Assembly (NCBI GenBank): GCA_945890645.1
Contig: CAMDCV010000027.1
Coordinates: 1 to 59,669 of the forward strand
Direction of reading: 5' to 3'
Source of the DNA: Akkermansia muciniphila
GTDB lineage: Bacteria > Verrucomicrobiota > Verrucomicrobiia > Verrucomicrobiales > Akkermansiaceae
Length of the DNA: 59,669 nucleotides
In this document: positions 18,429 to 26,158 of the stretch, one piece after another
Layout of the letters: each line of letters starts with the position of its first letter
Numbering within the stretch: position 1 is the first letter of the stretch
Position numbers and translations under genes: made by a program
Notes under the pieces: model-generated
Seen by the model: the letters and a program-made list of their open reading frames with translations, nothing else
Told to the model about the DNA's origin: nothing
The model's database searches: none

Positions 18429-19430
18429 ATGTCAAACGAGCAGACTCCACCACACAATGACGGGAATGGCAATCCGTCCGAAGCCACGCCCGGCGCCTCC
18501 CAAGCACCAACCACCGATACGCCACCCCCGCATCCAGGGCAGAGTCCTTGCCAACCGCCACGCTCCAGCTTCACGGAGACTTGCAATGGGGTTCCGGAGA
18601 AAACTTGGGCGATGTACATTCACCTGAGCGCCCTTTCCGGGATGTTGATCCCCTTCGGCTTTATCATCGGTCCGATCGTGCTGTGGATGATGAGACGTGA
18701 AAAGAGTCCTTTGATCGACGCCCACGGCAAAGAGGCGATCAACGCGCAGATCACCGGGCTGATCTTCACAGTGGTTATCGGATCCGTCGCGTTCATGCTC
18801 ACTTTCATCTTCATCGGCTTCCTCCTGATTCCAGTGGTGATCGTCGTTTATTTTCTCTACGGGGTTCTTTTCCCTATCCTGGCGGGTCTGAAGGCTGAGA
18901 AGGGTGAATTCTACCGATATCCGCTGAACCTGAGGTTCCTGAGTGACACGCCACCTCCCGCTCTTGCGACGAACCCGCCGCCACCAGTGTCTGTAGTCTC
19001 AGCACCGAAGTCTTCCAACAGCACGAAGAAGGCTTGGCTGTTCGGCTGCAGCGGAGCCTTGGTTATCGTGACGATTTTGACTTTGGTGGGGCTTTTGAGC
19101 GCCTTTGGTGGCGCTGTCTTTGGCTTCGCTTTCAATGTCCTTCACGATTCGGAGGCCGCGCAGGCAGCGCTTCGGGAGTCTCAGGCTTCAACCGTGTTGA
19201 TTGAGGAAATCGGCGAACCGATGAAGATGGGCTGGTTCATAGAAGGAGGCGTCAACGTCGATGTAGCCAACAACTCCGGCGATGCGGACATCCTCGTTCC
19301 GATCAAGGGTCCCAAGGGCACGGCATTCGTGCATGCCATCGGGAGTCGCGAAGGCGGCGTTTGGACCATGCAGGAGATGACCGCAACGGTGGAGGGAACG
19401 GGGAATACCGTGGATCTTCTGGCGGATTAG
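18429..19430 (+). CDS. DUF4870 membrane protein with a C-terminal Coa1-like domain
   Basis: 333 aa from ATG 18429. A Pro/Thr-rich N-terminus (about residues 1-55) leads into a DUF4870 domain: KTWAMYIHLSALSGMLIPFG, then DAHGKEAINAQITGLIFTVV and two further membrane helices up to about residue 165. Another helix near residue 205 (GCSGALVIVTILTLVGLLSA) is followed by an extracytoplasmic domain like the Coa1 (cytochrome oxidase assembly 1) family, with IEEIGEPMKMGWFIEGGVNV and DILVPIKGPKGTAFVHAIGS. The role is unknown. It appears to be the only intact larger gene of the island. Confidence 0.75.
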   Translation: MSNEQTPPHNDGNGNPSEATPGASQAPTTDTPPPHPGQSPCQPPRSSFTETCNGVPEKTWAMYIHLSALSGMLIPFGFIIGPIVLWMMRREKSPLIDAHGKEAINAQITGLIFTVVIGSVAFMLTFIFIGFLLIPVVIVVYFLYGVLFPILAGLKAEKGEFYRYPLNLRFLSDTPPPALATNPPPPVSVVSAPKSSNSTKKAWLFGCSGALVIVTILTLVGLLSAFGGAVFGFAFNVLHDSEAAQAALRESQASTVLIEEIGEPMKMGWFIEGGVNVDVANNSGDADILVPIKGPKGTAFVHAIGSREGGVWTMQEMTATVEGTGNTVDLLAD

Positions 19431-19572
19431 GCATCGCCTTGCCGTTGCAGACGGGGTCAGTGACCCCGGTGGGTTCCGCCACCTAACCTCAGGGCTGCTC
19501 CCGCCGGCCCCTTAAAATGCGATTTCCTAGGAGCCTCACTGGATGGGGCCTGGATGGGCATGAACCGACCAC

Positions 19573-19774
19573 ATAGGTAACAAACTGACCGGGGACATGG
19601 ATTACACATTATGCTGGGCGCATCCCCTGGAAATACGTCTCACCAATGGAACAGAAACAGCAGTTTGTGAGTCTCCTTTCGAGCGATCAGTTTACGATGA
19701 CGGAGCTCTGCGGAACCTTCGGGATCTCGCGCAAGACGGGCATCAAGTGTAGGGACAGGCATGAATGGCACTAA
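19573..19774 (+). pseudogene. IS481-like transposase remnant
   Basis: A reading frame from ATG 19646 encodes EQKQQFVSLLSSDQF, then TMTELCGTFGISRKTG, the N-terminal HTH typical of IS481-family transposases, before losing homology and stopping at 19774. The ~70 bp before it (GTAACAAACTG..CGGGGACATGG) resembles an IS481 left end. The rest of the transposase is missing; the next element's debris begins immediately after. Confidence 0.7.
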
Positions 19775-19775
19775 C

Positions 19776-20087
19776 TTAGGGGTTGCTAGTGATGATATCG
19801 GGATCGGGCTTTCTGTAGCGGGAGCGGTGGCTGATCTCCACCATTTGGTGGCGCGGTTTGTTAAGTAGTTGGTGGGTTTTGGGTCTTCGTATGACGGCCT
19901 TGGGTTCCCTTCGGAAGGGTCTTTCGGGAACTTGGTCTTCGGCGATAAGCTCGATCATGTCGGTGACCAGGCGCCTGCAGAGTTTCGCATCACCAATTTC
20001 CCCACCACAATTTTCCAGAGAAATAGTATGTAACCTCCTAACCATCGCCCGCATCAAAACCGAAGCCGCCTGGAAATCTCCGGACAA
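19776..20087 (-). pseudogene. C-terminal fragment of an IS4-like transposase
   Basis: The 103-residue reading ends with a basic stretch RRPKTHQLLNKPRHQMVEIS, which resembles the C-terminal tails of IS4-family transposases. The catalytic DDE core is absent upstream. The fragment directly abuts the IS481 remnant, so one element probably landed in or recombined with the other. Confidence 0.55.
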
Positions 20088-20333
20088 CGCCTGATGCTTC
20101 AGAGGAACGGGACTCCGATTCTGATGGATGGGTCACGCTATCCGAGGCTAGCCCCCCCATTTCCCCGCCCCCAGTCCGATCCAATGGCTCTTTCAGGGGC
20201 CTCCCGTGCAATCTCCCGCAATGGCATCGTGCCGCTCAGCTCTTAAAGCTGGAATTTGGCAGCCCGTCGTCCATCAGGTCTCCGATGCGGTTCTGCATTC
20301 GCCGATGAAGCTGCTCCCCAGGATTGGCGAGCC

Positions 20334-20460
20334 ATGACAACAGATCAACTTCGGGCGCAAGTGGTCAATCTGAAGACCTTCGACGAAGTAGAGAAGCTTC
20401 TAGGGAAAGCACCGCATCCGAATCGTATGAGAGAATTGACTTTATTTCATTACAAAGTGA
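20334..20460 (+). pseudogene. Truncated hypothetical protein fragment
   Basis: From ATG 20334 about 42 codons look protein-like (TTDQLRAQVVNLKTFDEVEK) and then run into sequence antisense to the HTH gene at 20442. I do not recognise the family. It is probably a gene end cut off when the island formed. Confidence 0.25.
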
Positions 20461-20681
20461 CTGATTCCTTGAGACTTACAATACCCAATCCGCATACGCT
20501 CAATCGCCGCAGCCACATCCGCCACCCGGAACCTGACGGCCTTGCCCATTTTGAAGTAGGGGATCAGCCCGCCCACGCGCCAGTTATAGAGTTGGCGGCG
20601 GCAGATTTTCAGATGGCGGGCAAGTCGCTGTTCGGTGATCAGGTCGAGTTCGGTGCGCGGCGAAGATGGGTGCGTGTCCAT
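20442..20681 (-). CDS. Excisionase-like helix-turn-helix protein
   Basis: 79 aa. LITEQRLARHLKICRRQLYN, then WRVGGLIPYFKMGKAVRFRV, is the winged-HTH pattern of HTH_17/excisionase proteins, with the characteristic Y-F-K-x-G-K-A-V-R-F wing. Such genes commonly lie at the end of integrated elements and direct excision or regulate the integrase. Its position about 260 bp from the right-hand repeat fits, although no integrase survives. Confidence 0.7.
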   Translation of the reverse strand: MDTHPSSPRTELDLITEQRLARHLKICRRQLYNWRVGGLIPYFKMGKAVRFRVADVAAAIERMRIGYCKSQGISHFVMK

Positions 20682-20726
20682 GCACGGTGTTGCCGTGTCA
20701 ATGTGGGTGGGCGACTAGACCGGAAA

Positions 20727-20741
20727 ATCTAGTAGGGAAAC
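20727..20741 (+). repeat. Third, degenerate tRNA-Leu-like segment
   Basis: ATCTAGTAGGGAAAC matches the anticodon-stem/variable-arm part of tRNA-Leu exactly. The preceding GCGACTAGA also resembles the tRNA (GCGCTAGA), but the loop is CCGGAAAA. It could be the trace of another attachment site or a decayed tRNA fragment. Confidence 0.5.
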
Positions 20742-20943
20742 GTCGGTTTCGTGGACGAAAAAAGCCATTCCTAATTATGCTCGCGATTTCCATAAGTCAT
20801 TGATTCTAGGCGACAAATGGCAACAAAATACCTTCCCGTTCGTGCTCAAACTTGCTCCAATCTAAGCTGCCCCATTTGGAAATATTGGGTAATTCAAAGC
20901 ACTGAAAGGAATGCAAATGATTGAAAATCAAGCTGTTAGGTCC

Positions 20944-20999
20944 ACTAAGGATCTAGTAGGGAAACCTGTGGGTGTTCGAGTCACCTTTCGAGCACTTCT
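20944..20999 (+). repeat. attR-like 56-bp direct repeat
   Basis: Exact copy of 17813-17868 (3' part of tRNA-Leu from the anticodon loop). No acceptor 5' half or D arm precedes it, so it is not a functional tRNA. Confidence 0.9.
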
Positions 21000-21012
21000 C
21001 CTAGAGAAGTAA

Positions 21013-21047
21013 GAATCCCGAGGCTTCACCGCCTCGGGATTTTTTGT
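21013..21047 (+). terminator. Duplicated tRNA-Leu terminator beyond attR
   Basis: AATCCCGAGGC, 6-nt loop, GCCTCGGGATT and a T-run; nearly the same hairpin as at 17885. This was presumably the original terminator of the tRNA before integration. Confidence 0.85.
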
Positions 21048-21199
21048 TTGGAGAACACCTTGAGGCCCGCGGTACCTCAAAAGACGCAACACCATTTAAA
21101 CGAATGAAATTGACATGCGAACGGTGAATGTGCTTTCTGATGATCCATATCCCCTGTTTTTAATAAACAGCGCATCATGAACGATTCATCCAAAAACAA

Positions 21200-22504
21200 A
21201 TGAACACTCTCAGACTATGGATTATGCTATTGGGAATTACTTTAACATTGCCCAATCTGCATGGCCAATATCGTGCGTTCAAGAATCAAGAGGGGCAAAC
21301 TATCACGGCGGTTGTACTGAAAAAGACTGACGAGAGCGTCACGCTGCGCACCAAGGATCGTAAAAAATATGACTATCCGATCGCGAAACTTTCGAGAGAA
21401 GATCAAGAGTATCTGGCGAATTGGTCTCCAGCCTTCCATGGAAATGATTTGCCGACGTCCATCGGCCAGCGATGCTCGAAAGAAGAACGGGCCAAGCGAT
21501 TGGCGGCTGCCGGGGGAAACGAGCAAACCGAAGAAGCCGTGCTTGAGGCGCTGCGCTGGATGAAATCCACCCAAGCACCGGATGGTTCCTGGGGCACTTC
21601 GAATCGAGCCGCGATGACGGGCTTGGGACTTCTCGCCTACCTCGGTCATTGCGAAACGCCACTTTCCGAAGAGTTTGGCGAAACTTGCCTCAGGGCTATG
21701 GTTTATCTGATCAACTTAGGCATAAAAAACGATGGCAAACTGGCAGAGATCACAGCGGCAAAATCTTGGCCCTATGAACACGCGATTGCGGTGCAAGCTC
21801 TCGCGGAATCGACGGCATTTTGCCAACAACTCATGATCACCGTGCCGAATTTGAAGGAAATCACTCAAAAAGCGGGTCAATTTCTCATCGACAATCAAAA
21901 TTCAAACGGCGGATGGGCGTATAGCTACGAAAAAGAGCAAACAGCTCACACTGACATGTCAATCACCGGATGGCACCTTCATGCGCTCAAGTGCATGGAG
22001 CAAACGGACCTTGATTTCAAAAACCTCGCCACCTGCGCGGCAAGTGGTCTGAAATATGCGGCGAGCTTGCAAAGTGAGGACGGTGAATTCGGCTACAAAA
22101 GGCAATTGCATACGACTGTTGATCGTTATTTTTCTCTCACCGGAGTCGGCGTCTCATGCATGCAGCTATGGGACAAAGGAGAGGATAAAAAGGTGCGCAA
22201 CGGCGTTAATTACATCATCGCAAACACCAAGCTGAAATGGGGTGAGCCAGAATGTGATCTTTACGGGCATTATTTCGAATCCATTGCGATAAGAATGCAC
22301 GGAGGAAAAGCCTGGGAAACATACAATCAACTCATGCGCGATGAAATTTTACGCAATCAAAATCCCAATGGCACATGGAAAGTTCCCGAGGGAAAACTCC
22401 GCGCCGTGGGCCCCGTCTTCCAATCGAACGAGTTCTATCGCACTGTACTCTGCACGCTGATCTTGGAAGTCTACCATCGCTACCAACCGCTTAAACCGCA
22501 GTGA
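21200..22504 (+). CDS. Secreted SHD1-domain protein with prenyltransferase/squalene-oxidase-like toroid
   Basis: 434 aa. A signal peptide (LWIMLLGITLTLPNLHG) is followed by an SHD1 domain at residues about 24-75 (YRAFKNQEGQTITAVVLKKT, ending LSREDQEYLANW). Residues about 105-425 hold alpha/alpha-toroid repeats of the prenyltransferase/squalene-cyclase type (MKSTQAPDGSWGTSNRAAMT, IDNQNSNGGWAYSYEKEQTA, NQNPNGTWKV). No DxDD cyclase motif is seen, so catalysis is doubtful; in Planctomycetes and Verrucomicrobia such proteins are of unknown function. It lies just outside the tRNA-Leu island. Confidence 0.8.
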   Translation: MNTLRLWIMLLGITLTLPNLHGQYRAFKNQEGQTITAVVLKKTDESVTLRTKDRKKYDYPIAKLSREDQEYLANWSPAFHGNDLPTSIGQRCSKEERAKRLAAAGGNEQTEEAVLEALRWMKSTQAPDGSWGTSNRAAMTGLGLLAYLGHCETPLSEEFGETCLRAMVYLINLGIKNDGKLAEITAAKSWPYEHAIAVQALAESTAFCQQLMITVPNLKEITQKAGQFLIDNQNSNGGWAYSYEKEQTAHTDMSITGWHLHALKCMEQTDLDFKNLATCAASGLKYAASLQSEDGEFGYKRQLHTTVDRYFSLTGVGVSCMQLWDKGEDKKVRNGVNYIIANTKLKWGEPECDLYGHYFESIAIRMHGGKAWETYNQLMRDEILRNQNPNGTWKVPEGKLRAVGPVFQSNEFYRTVLCTLILEVYHRYQPLKPQ

Positions 22505-22625
22505 TGGGGCTGCGCCGCAAATTGGCATCAGAGTTGCCATTATAGCGCAATATCCATATCGTTTTCCCATGTGCTCGCATTCAAAGCTTGCTAATCACCC
22601 ATATTGCTGTATTGTCACCTTGTTT

Positions 22626-22910
22626 ATGAAAACCACACTGGATTTGCCCGATGATCTTCTCGCTGAAGCAAAAGTGGTGGCGGCGCGCCGTCGCATCACG
22701 CTCAAGGCCATGGTCGAGCACGCCTTGCGCCGGGAAATCACCCCTCCTCTCGTGTTGCCAGCGGACAGTCCACTGGAAATGAATGAACTGGGGATGCTAG
22801 TGTTGAAGAAACGAGGGGGCAAGGGCATGACGCTAGAACAACTGGATGCGATTCAGGAAGAGATAGACCGCGAAGACGCCGAGCGCGCCATGGGACCTTG
22901 GACAAAATGA
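22626..22910 (+). CDS. vapB: VapB-type antitoxin
   Basis: 94 aa. The N-terminal ribbon-helix-helix starts KTTLDLPDDLLAEAKVVAAR and continues RRRITLKAMVEHALRRE, as in VapB antitoxins. The C-terminal tail should wrap the toxin. The stop overlaps the toxin start (ATGA at 22907), ensuring coupled translation. VapB-VapC complexes typically repress their own promoter. Confidence 0.88.
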   Translation: MKTTLDLPDDLLAEAKVVAARRRITLKAMVEHALRREITPPLVLPADSPLEMNELGMLVLKKRGGKGMTLEQLDAIQEEIDREDAERAMGPWTK

Positions 22911-23335
22911 TTATCTTACCCGACGTCAACGTTCTGATCTTTATGGCGGATCCTCAAAGTCCGTTTCATGCGGCAGCAAAATCATTTTTTCAAAAGAGGG
23001 CGCTTATCGGCTGGGCCACCTGCCCCATCACGGAAAATGGCTTCATGCGCATCATCGGACATCCCTCGTTTCCCGGCGGTCCCGGTAGTGCAAAGGTCGC
23101 ACGCGAAACCTTGCTTCAATGGCAATCCAGCCCCGGCCACCAATTCTGGACCGATGACGTCTCGCTCTGCGATCCCAAGCTTTTCCCCACTATCCCACCC
23201 GCCAAGCACCTCACCGACTGCTACTTGCTGGCACTCGCCGTGAAGAGGGGCGGAAAATTTGCCACCTTCGATCAACGCATCGACCCCGCCTGGGTGCGCG
23301 GCGGCCATCACGCGTTGCTGCTGGTGGATGCGTAG
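22907..23335 (+). CDS. vapC: VapC-type PIN-domain ribonuclease toxin
   Basis: 142 aa from ATG 22907. The PIN-domain acidic residues are in place: D6 (ILPDVNVL), E43 (ITENGF), D104 (HLTDCYLLAL) and D122 (FATFDQR). VapC toxins cleave RNA, usually tRNA or rRNA, when released from VapB. The pair is 1.6 kb beyond the tRNA-Leu island, a plausible but unproven horizontal acquisition. Confidence 0.9.
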   Translation: MIILPDVNVLIFMADPQSPFHAAAKSFFQKRALIGWATCPITENGFMRIIGHPSFPGGPGSAKVARETLLQWQSSPGHQFWTDDVSLCDPKLFPTIPPAKHLTDCYLLALAVKRGGKFATFDQRIDPAWVRGGHHALLLVDA

Positions 23336-23398
23336 AGACGCCAGTCGCCCCATAAAATACTGCCAGATCCTGAAAAGTAACCGATTACTCTGGCATCC

Positions 23399-23427
23399 TT
23401 GACGCCGTGCCCAACAATCGCTAGAAA
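23399..23427 (+). promoter_or_regulatory. Sigma70-type promoter, probably leaderless
   Basis: TTGACG, 17 nt, TAGAAA, then 8 nt to the ATG at 23436. Transcription would start at or next to the initiation codon. Confidence 0.6.
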
Positions 23428-23435
23428 ATCAGCCC

Positions 23436-24035
23436 ATGAATTTCCTCAAACGCGCTACGCCGTGGATGGTCACTTTGGTGATCTTTCTTGGGGCGTACGT
23501 GGCGACGTATGTTTGGTATTTAAAGCCGAAAAGGCCCATTGATTGGTGGATCGCCGGTGGTTCCGTGAGTGCAAGCGACAAACTGCTCGATCAAATTTTC
23601 AAACCCCTAACACTGTGGGATGAAGAACGGGAGAAACAAAATTCTCGCAAGGAATTGCTGCGACAGTGCCAGGGCGAATGGGAGGGGCTAGTGCAGCTAC
23701 GTTCCGAGGATTTGTCCTACGGCACAGCGACCACTCGAGTGCGTGCGATGATCGAAGGTGACCGATTCAAAATTATCGAGGCCGAGTCGAGACCTGATTT
23801 GGTGGGCGTCACTTGGAAAATCGGCTGTTTTGACGATGAGGAACAAAAAGGCATTTACTCCAACAAGAACTATCCCAAGTCATCCTCCATCTTTCTTGTA
23901 TATCAGCGATTGCCCTCCGGAGAAGAATCGCTAAACGAGGGGGTAGTATTTAATCTTAACAGCAAAACAGTAACGGCTTACGAGGTGTCGAAACAACTCG
24001 TCCGCCCCGTTGCTCCCCCAACTCCCGAAAACTGA
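23436..24035 (+). CDS. Membrane-anchored hypothetical protein
   Basis: 199 aa. One N-terminal membrane helix (residues about 10-30, PWMVTLVIFLGAYVATYVWY), then a soluble domain with DEEREKQNSRKELLRQCQGE and EWEGLVQLRSEDLSYGTA. A CQGEWEG-type opening is seen in lipocalin-like domains of PVC proteins, but I cannot assign a family. The promoter at 23399 drives it directly. Confidence 0.6.
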   Translation: MNFLKRATPWMVTLVIFLGAYVATYVWYLKPKRPIDWWIAGGSVSASDKLLDQIFKPLTLWDEEREKQNSRKELLRQCQGEWEGLVQLRSEDLSYGTATTRVRAMIEGDRFKIIEAESRPDLVGVTWKIGCFDDEEQKGIYSNKNYPKSSSIFLVYQRLPSGEESLNEGVVFNLNSKTVTAYEVSKQLVRPVAPPTPEN

Positions 24036-24144
24036 TCCCAGGAAAATCCTCACACGCCTGAGGGAGGTTCATTGGAAAGTTGGCTCATCTCGCGGCATTT
24101 CGCACAAATTTCCTGAAATCACCTCCTTTTCCCACCGATTTTGC

Positions 24145-24172
24145 TTGTCAAAGCCCTCCCAACCCCTAGGTT
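24145..24172 (+). promoter_or_regulatory. Putative rpsA promoter
   Basis: TTGTCA, 16 nt, TAGGTT, giving a leader of about 120 nt before the ATG at 24299. The leader has no Shine-Dalgarno sequence near the start but is A-rich (CAATTAAAAATTATG), which is common for rpsA because S1 binds its own message. Confidence 0.45.
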
Positions 24173-24298
24173 CGCCCTCCGTTTTCCTTTCGAAAACCCG
24201 TTGCGCAGTCGGAGCCCTGGTGCGTAGCGGTTATAAATTCCAGGGCAATGCAGTCAGGAAAACGAACCAACAACCAAACCATTAACCAATTAAAAATT

Positions 24299-26008
24299 AT
24301 GAGCCTTGCTCTCGAAGAACCCGTCAATCAAGAGTTGATTGACTTGATCGATTCCAAATTCCGCGAATTCCGCGAAGGATCGATCCTCAAAGGAACCATC
24401 CTGGAAATCCGCCCCCAGGTCGTCATTGTCGATATCGGCTATAAGTCCGAAGGCGCCATCGCCTCCAACGAATTCGAAGACGATGATATTGAAGTCGGTG
24501 ACGAAGTCGAAGTCCTCCTCGAAAAACTGGAAAACGACGAAGGCATGGTCGTGCTTTCGAAAGAGAAAGCCGCCCACAAGCAAAACTGGGACAAGATCGT
24601 CAAAGTGTTCCAAGACGGTGGCCTCGTTCGCGGCAAGGTCAAAGCAGCAGTCAAAGGCGGTCTCACCGTCAACGTCGGCGTGGAAGCTTTCCTTCCCGGC
24701 TCACAAGTGGACATCATCCCACCGAAAGATCTCAACGAATACATCGGCAAGATCTACGAATTCAAAATCGTCAAGGTCAACGACGAACGCAAGAACGTCG
24801 TTCTCTCCCGCCGCGAGGTCATCGAGGCCGAGCGCAGCGAGCAACGCCAGCGTTTCCTCGGCACAGTTTCGGCGAACGACAAAGTCATCGGCACCGTCAA
24901 AAACATCACCGACTTCGGCGCATTCGTCGACCTCGAAGGCATGGACGGCTTGCTCCACATCACCGACATGTCATGGGGTCGCATCAATCACCCAAGTGAA
25001 ATGCTGCACATCGGTCAATCGCTCGAAGTGCTCATCCTTGAAGTCGACCGCGACAAAGAGCGCGTTTCGCTCGGCCTCAAACAAATGTCGGAAAATCCAT
25101 GGGCCGACATCGAAGCTCGCTTCCCAATCGGCACACGCGTTGGTGGCAAGATCACCAAGCTGCTCCCTTACGGTGCATTCTGCGAAATCGAAAAAGGCGT
25201 CGAAGGACTCATTCACGTTTCCGAACTCAGCTGGGTCAAGCGCATCACTCGTCCGAGCGATGTTCTTTCCATCGGTCAGGAAATCGAAGCGGTCGTTCTC
25301 GGCATCAGCATCGAAGAACAGAAAATCTCGCTCGGTGTGCGTCAGCTCGACGCCAACCCATGGGATGCGATCGAAACTCGCTTCCCGATCGGCGCGACCG
25401 TCAAAGGTCCCGTGCGCAACCTCACCGCTTACGGTGCGTTTGTGGAACTGGAAGAAGGCATCGATGGTATGATCCACGTGTCCGACATGTCTTGGACCCG
25501 CAAGATCAATCATCCATCCGAAGTGCTCAAAAAAGGCGACGAGATCGAAGCCATCGTGCTTTCCATCGACAAAGCCAACCAGCGCGTTTCGCTCGGCGTT
25601 AAGCAGCTCGAGGACGATCCATGGAGCCTCATCGACAAGCGCTTCAAAGTGGGCGACATCGTCAAGGGCAAGGTCGCCAAGATTGCAAGCTTTGGTGCTT
25701 TCGTCAGCCTCGAAGGCGACATCGACGGCCTCATCCACATTTCGCAATTGAGCGAAGACCACGTGGAGAAAGTCAAAGACGTGATCAAAGTCGGCGACGA
25801 CGTGGAAGCACGCGTGATCAAAGTGGACAAAGTCGAGCGCCGTATCGGTCTCTCGATCAAGGCCCTCAGCTACAGCGAAGACCAACTCAAGAAAGAAAGC
25901 GCCAGCTTCGAAAGCCTGCGTCCCTCCAGCGAGATGGTCGGCCTCGAGCACGCCTTCAACTTGGCCTCGTCCGCTGTCGAAGAGTGGAGCCCCAGCGAAG
26001 AGAACTAA
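24299..26008 (+). CDS. rpsA: 30S ribosomal protein S1
   Basis: 569 aa. Six S1 (OB-fold) domains follow one another: domain 1 from about residue 25, domain 2 GGLTVNVGVEAFLPGSQVDI, domain 3 TDFGAFVDLEGMDGLLHITD, domain 4 LPYGAFCEIEKGVEGLIHVS, domain 5 TAYGAFVELEEGIDGMIHVS and domain 6 ASFGAFVSLEGDIDGLIHIS. S1 brings mRNAs, especially those without Shine-Dalgarno sequences, to the ribosome, which matters in this SD-poor genome. The last ~18 codons, stop and terminator are duplicated at 27425. Confidence 0.97.
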   Translation: MSLALEEPVNQELIDLIDSKFREFREGSILKGTILEIRPQVVIVDIGYKSEGAIASNEFEDDDIEVGDEVEVLLEKLENDEGMVVLSKEKAAHKQNWDKIVKVFQDGGLVRGKVKAAVKGGLTVNVGVEAFLPGSQVDIIPPKDLNEYIGKIYEFKIVKVNDERKNVVLSRREVIEAERSEQRQRFLGTVSANDKVIGTVKNITDFGAFVDLEGMDGLLHITDMSWGRINHPSEMLHIGQSLEVLILEVDRDKERVSLGLKQMSENPWADIEARFPIGTRVGGKITKLLPYGAFCEIEKGVEGLIHVSELSWVKRITRPSDVLSIGQEIEAVVLGISIEEQKISLGVRQLDANPWDAIETRFPIGATVKGPVRNLTAYGAFVELEEGIDGMIHVSDMSWTRKINHPSEVLKKGDEIEAIVLSIDKANQRVSLGVKQLEDDPWSLIDKRFKVGDIVKGKVAKIASFGAFVSLEGDIDGLIHISQLSEDHVEKVKDVIKVGDDVEARVIKVDKVERRIGLSIKALSYSEDQLKKESASFESLRPSSEMVGLEHAFNLASSAVEEWSPSEEN

Positions 26009-26061
26009 TTCCTACGAACATAGTATTTCAAAAGGTCGGAGAGCAATCTCCGGCCTTTTTT
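25953..26061 (+). repeat. rpsA 3' end and terminator, copy 1 (intact gene)
   Basis: This segment recurs at 27425-27536 in the same orientation, offset by 1472 bp. Over the coding part and the spacer about 7 of 88 positions differ; three of the four coding differences are silent third-position changes. Confidence 0.9.
26033..26061 (+). terminator. rpsA Rho-independent terminator
   Basis: GGTCGGAGA and TCTCCGGCC around a GCAA loop, followed by T6, 25 nt past the stop codon. Confidence 0.9.
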
Positions 26062-26158
26062 CGTGGCGGCAATCATCAGAAATCATAGAGGGCTGAAAAA
26101 TCTATGGATTGCCAAGCGTTTATCAATAAGCCATGTTGTTACCACTCAAGAACTAAGA

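Larger units (their letters stand above)
17813..20999. mobile_element. Decayed 3.1-kb genomic island in tRNA-Leu
   Basis: The island is bounded by 56-bp direct repeats. It contains an EI24-like remnant, a DUF4870 membrane protein, fragments of two unrelated insertion sequences, a broken hypothetical gene, and an excisionase-like HTH gene at the right end. No integrase gene remains. The many fragments suggest repeated insertion and deletion rather than a recent complete element. Confidence 0.85.

Noticed and set aside
24426-25951. Long alternative frames overlapping rpsA on both strands
   Set aside because: They shadow the strongly conserved S1 protein; their translations are low-complexity (Ser/Lys-rich or Asp/Phe/Val-rich) without family resemblance.
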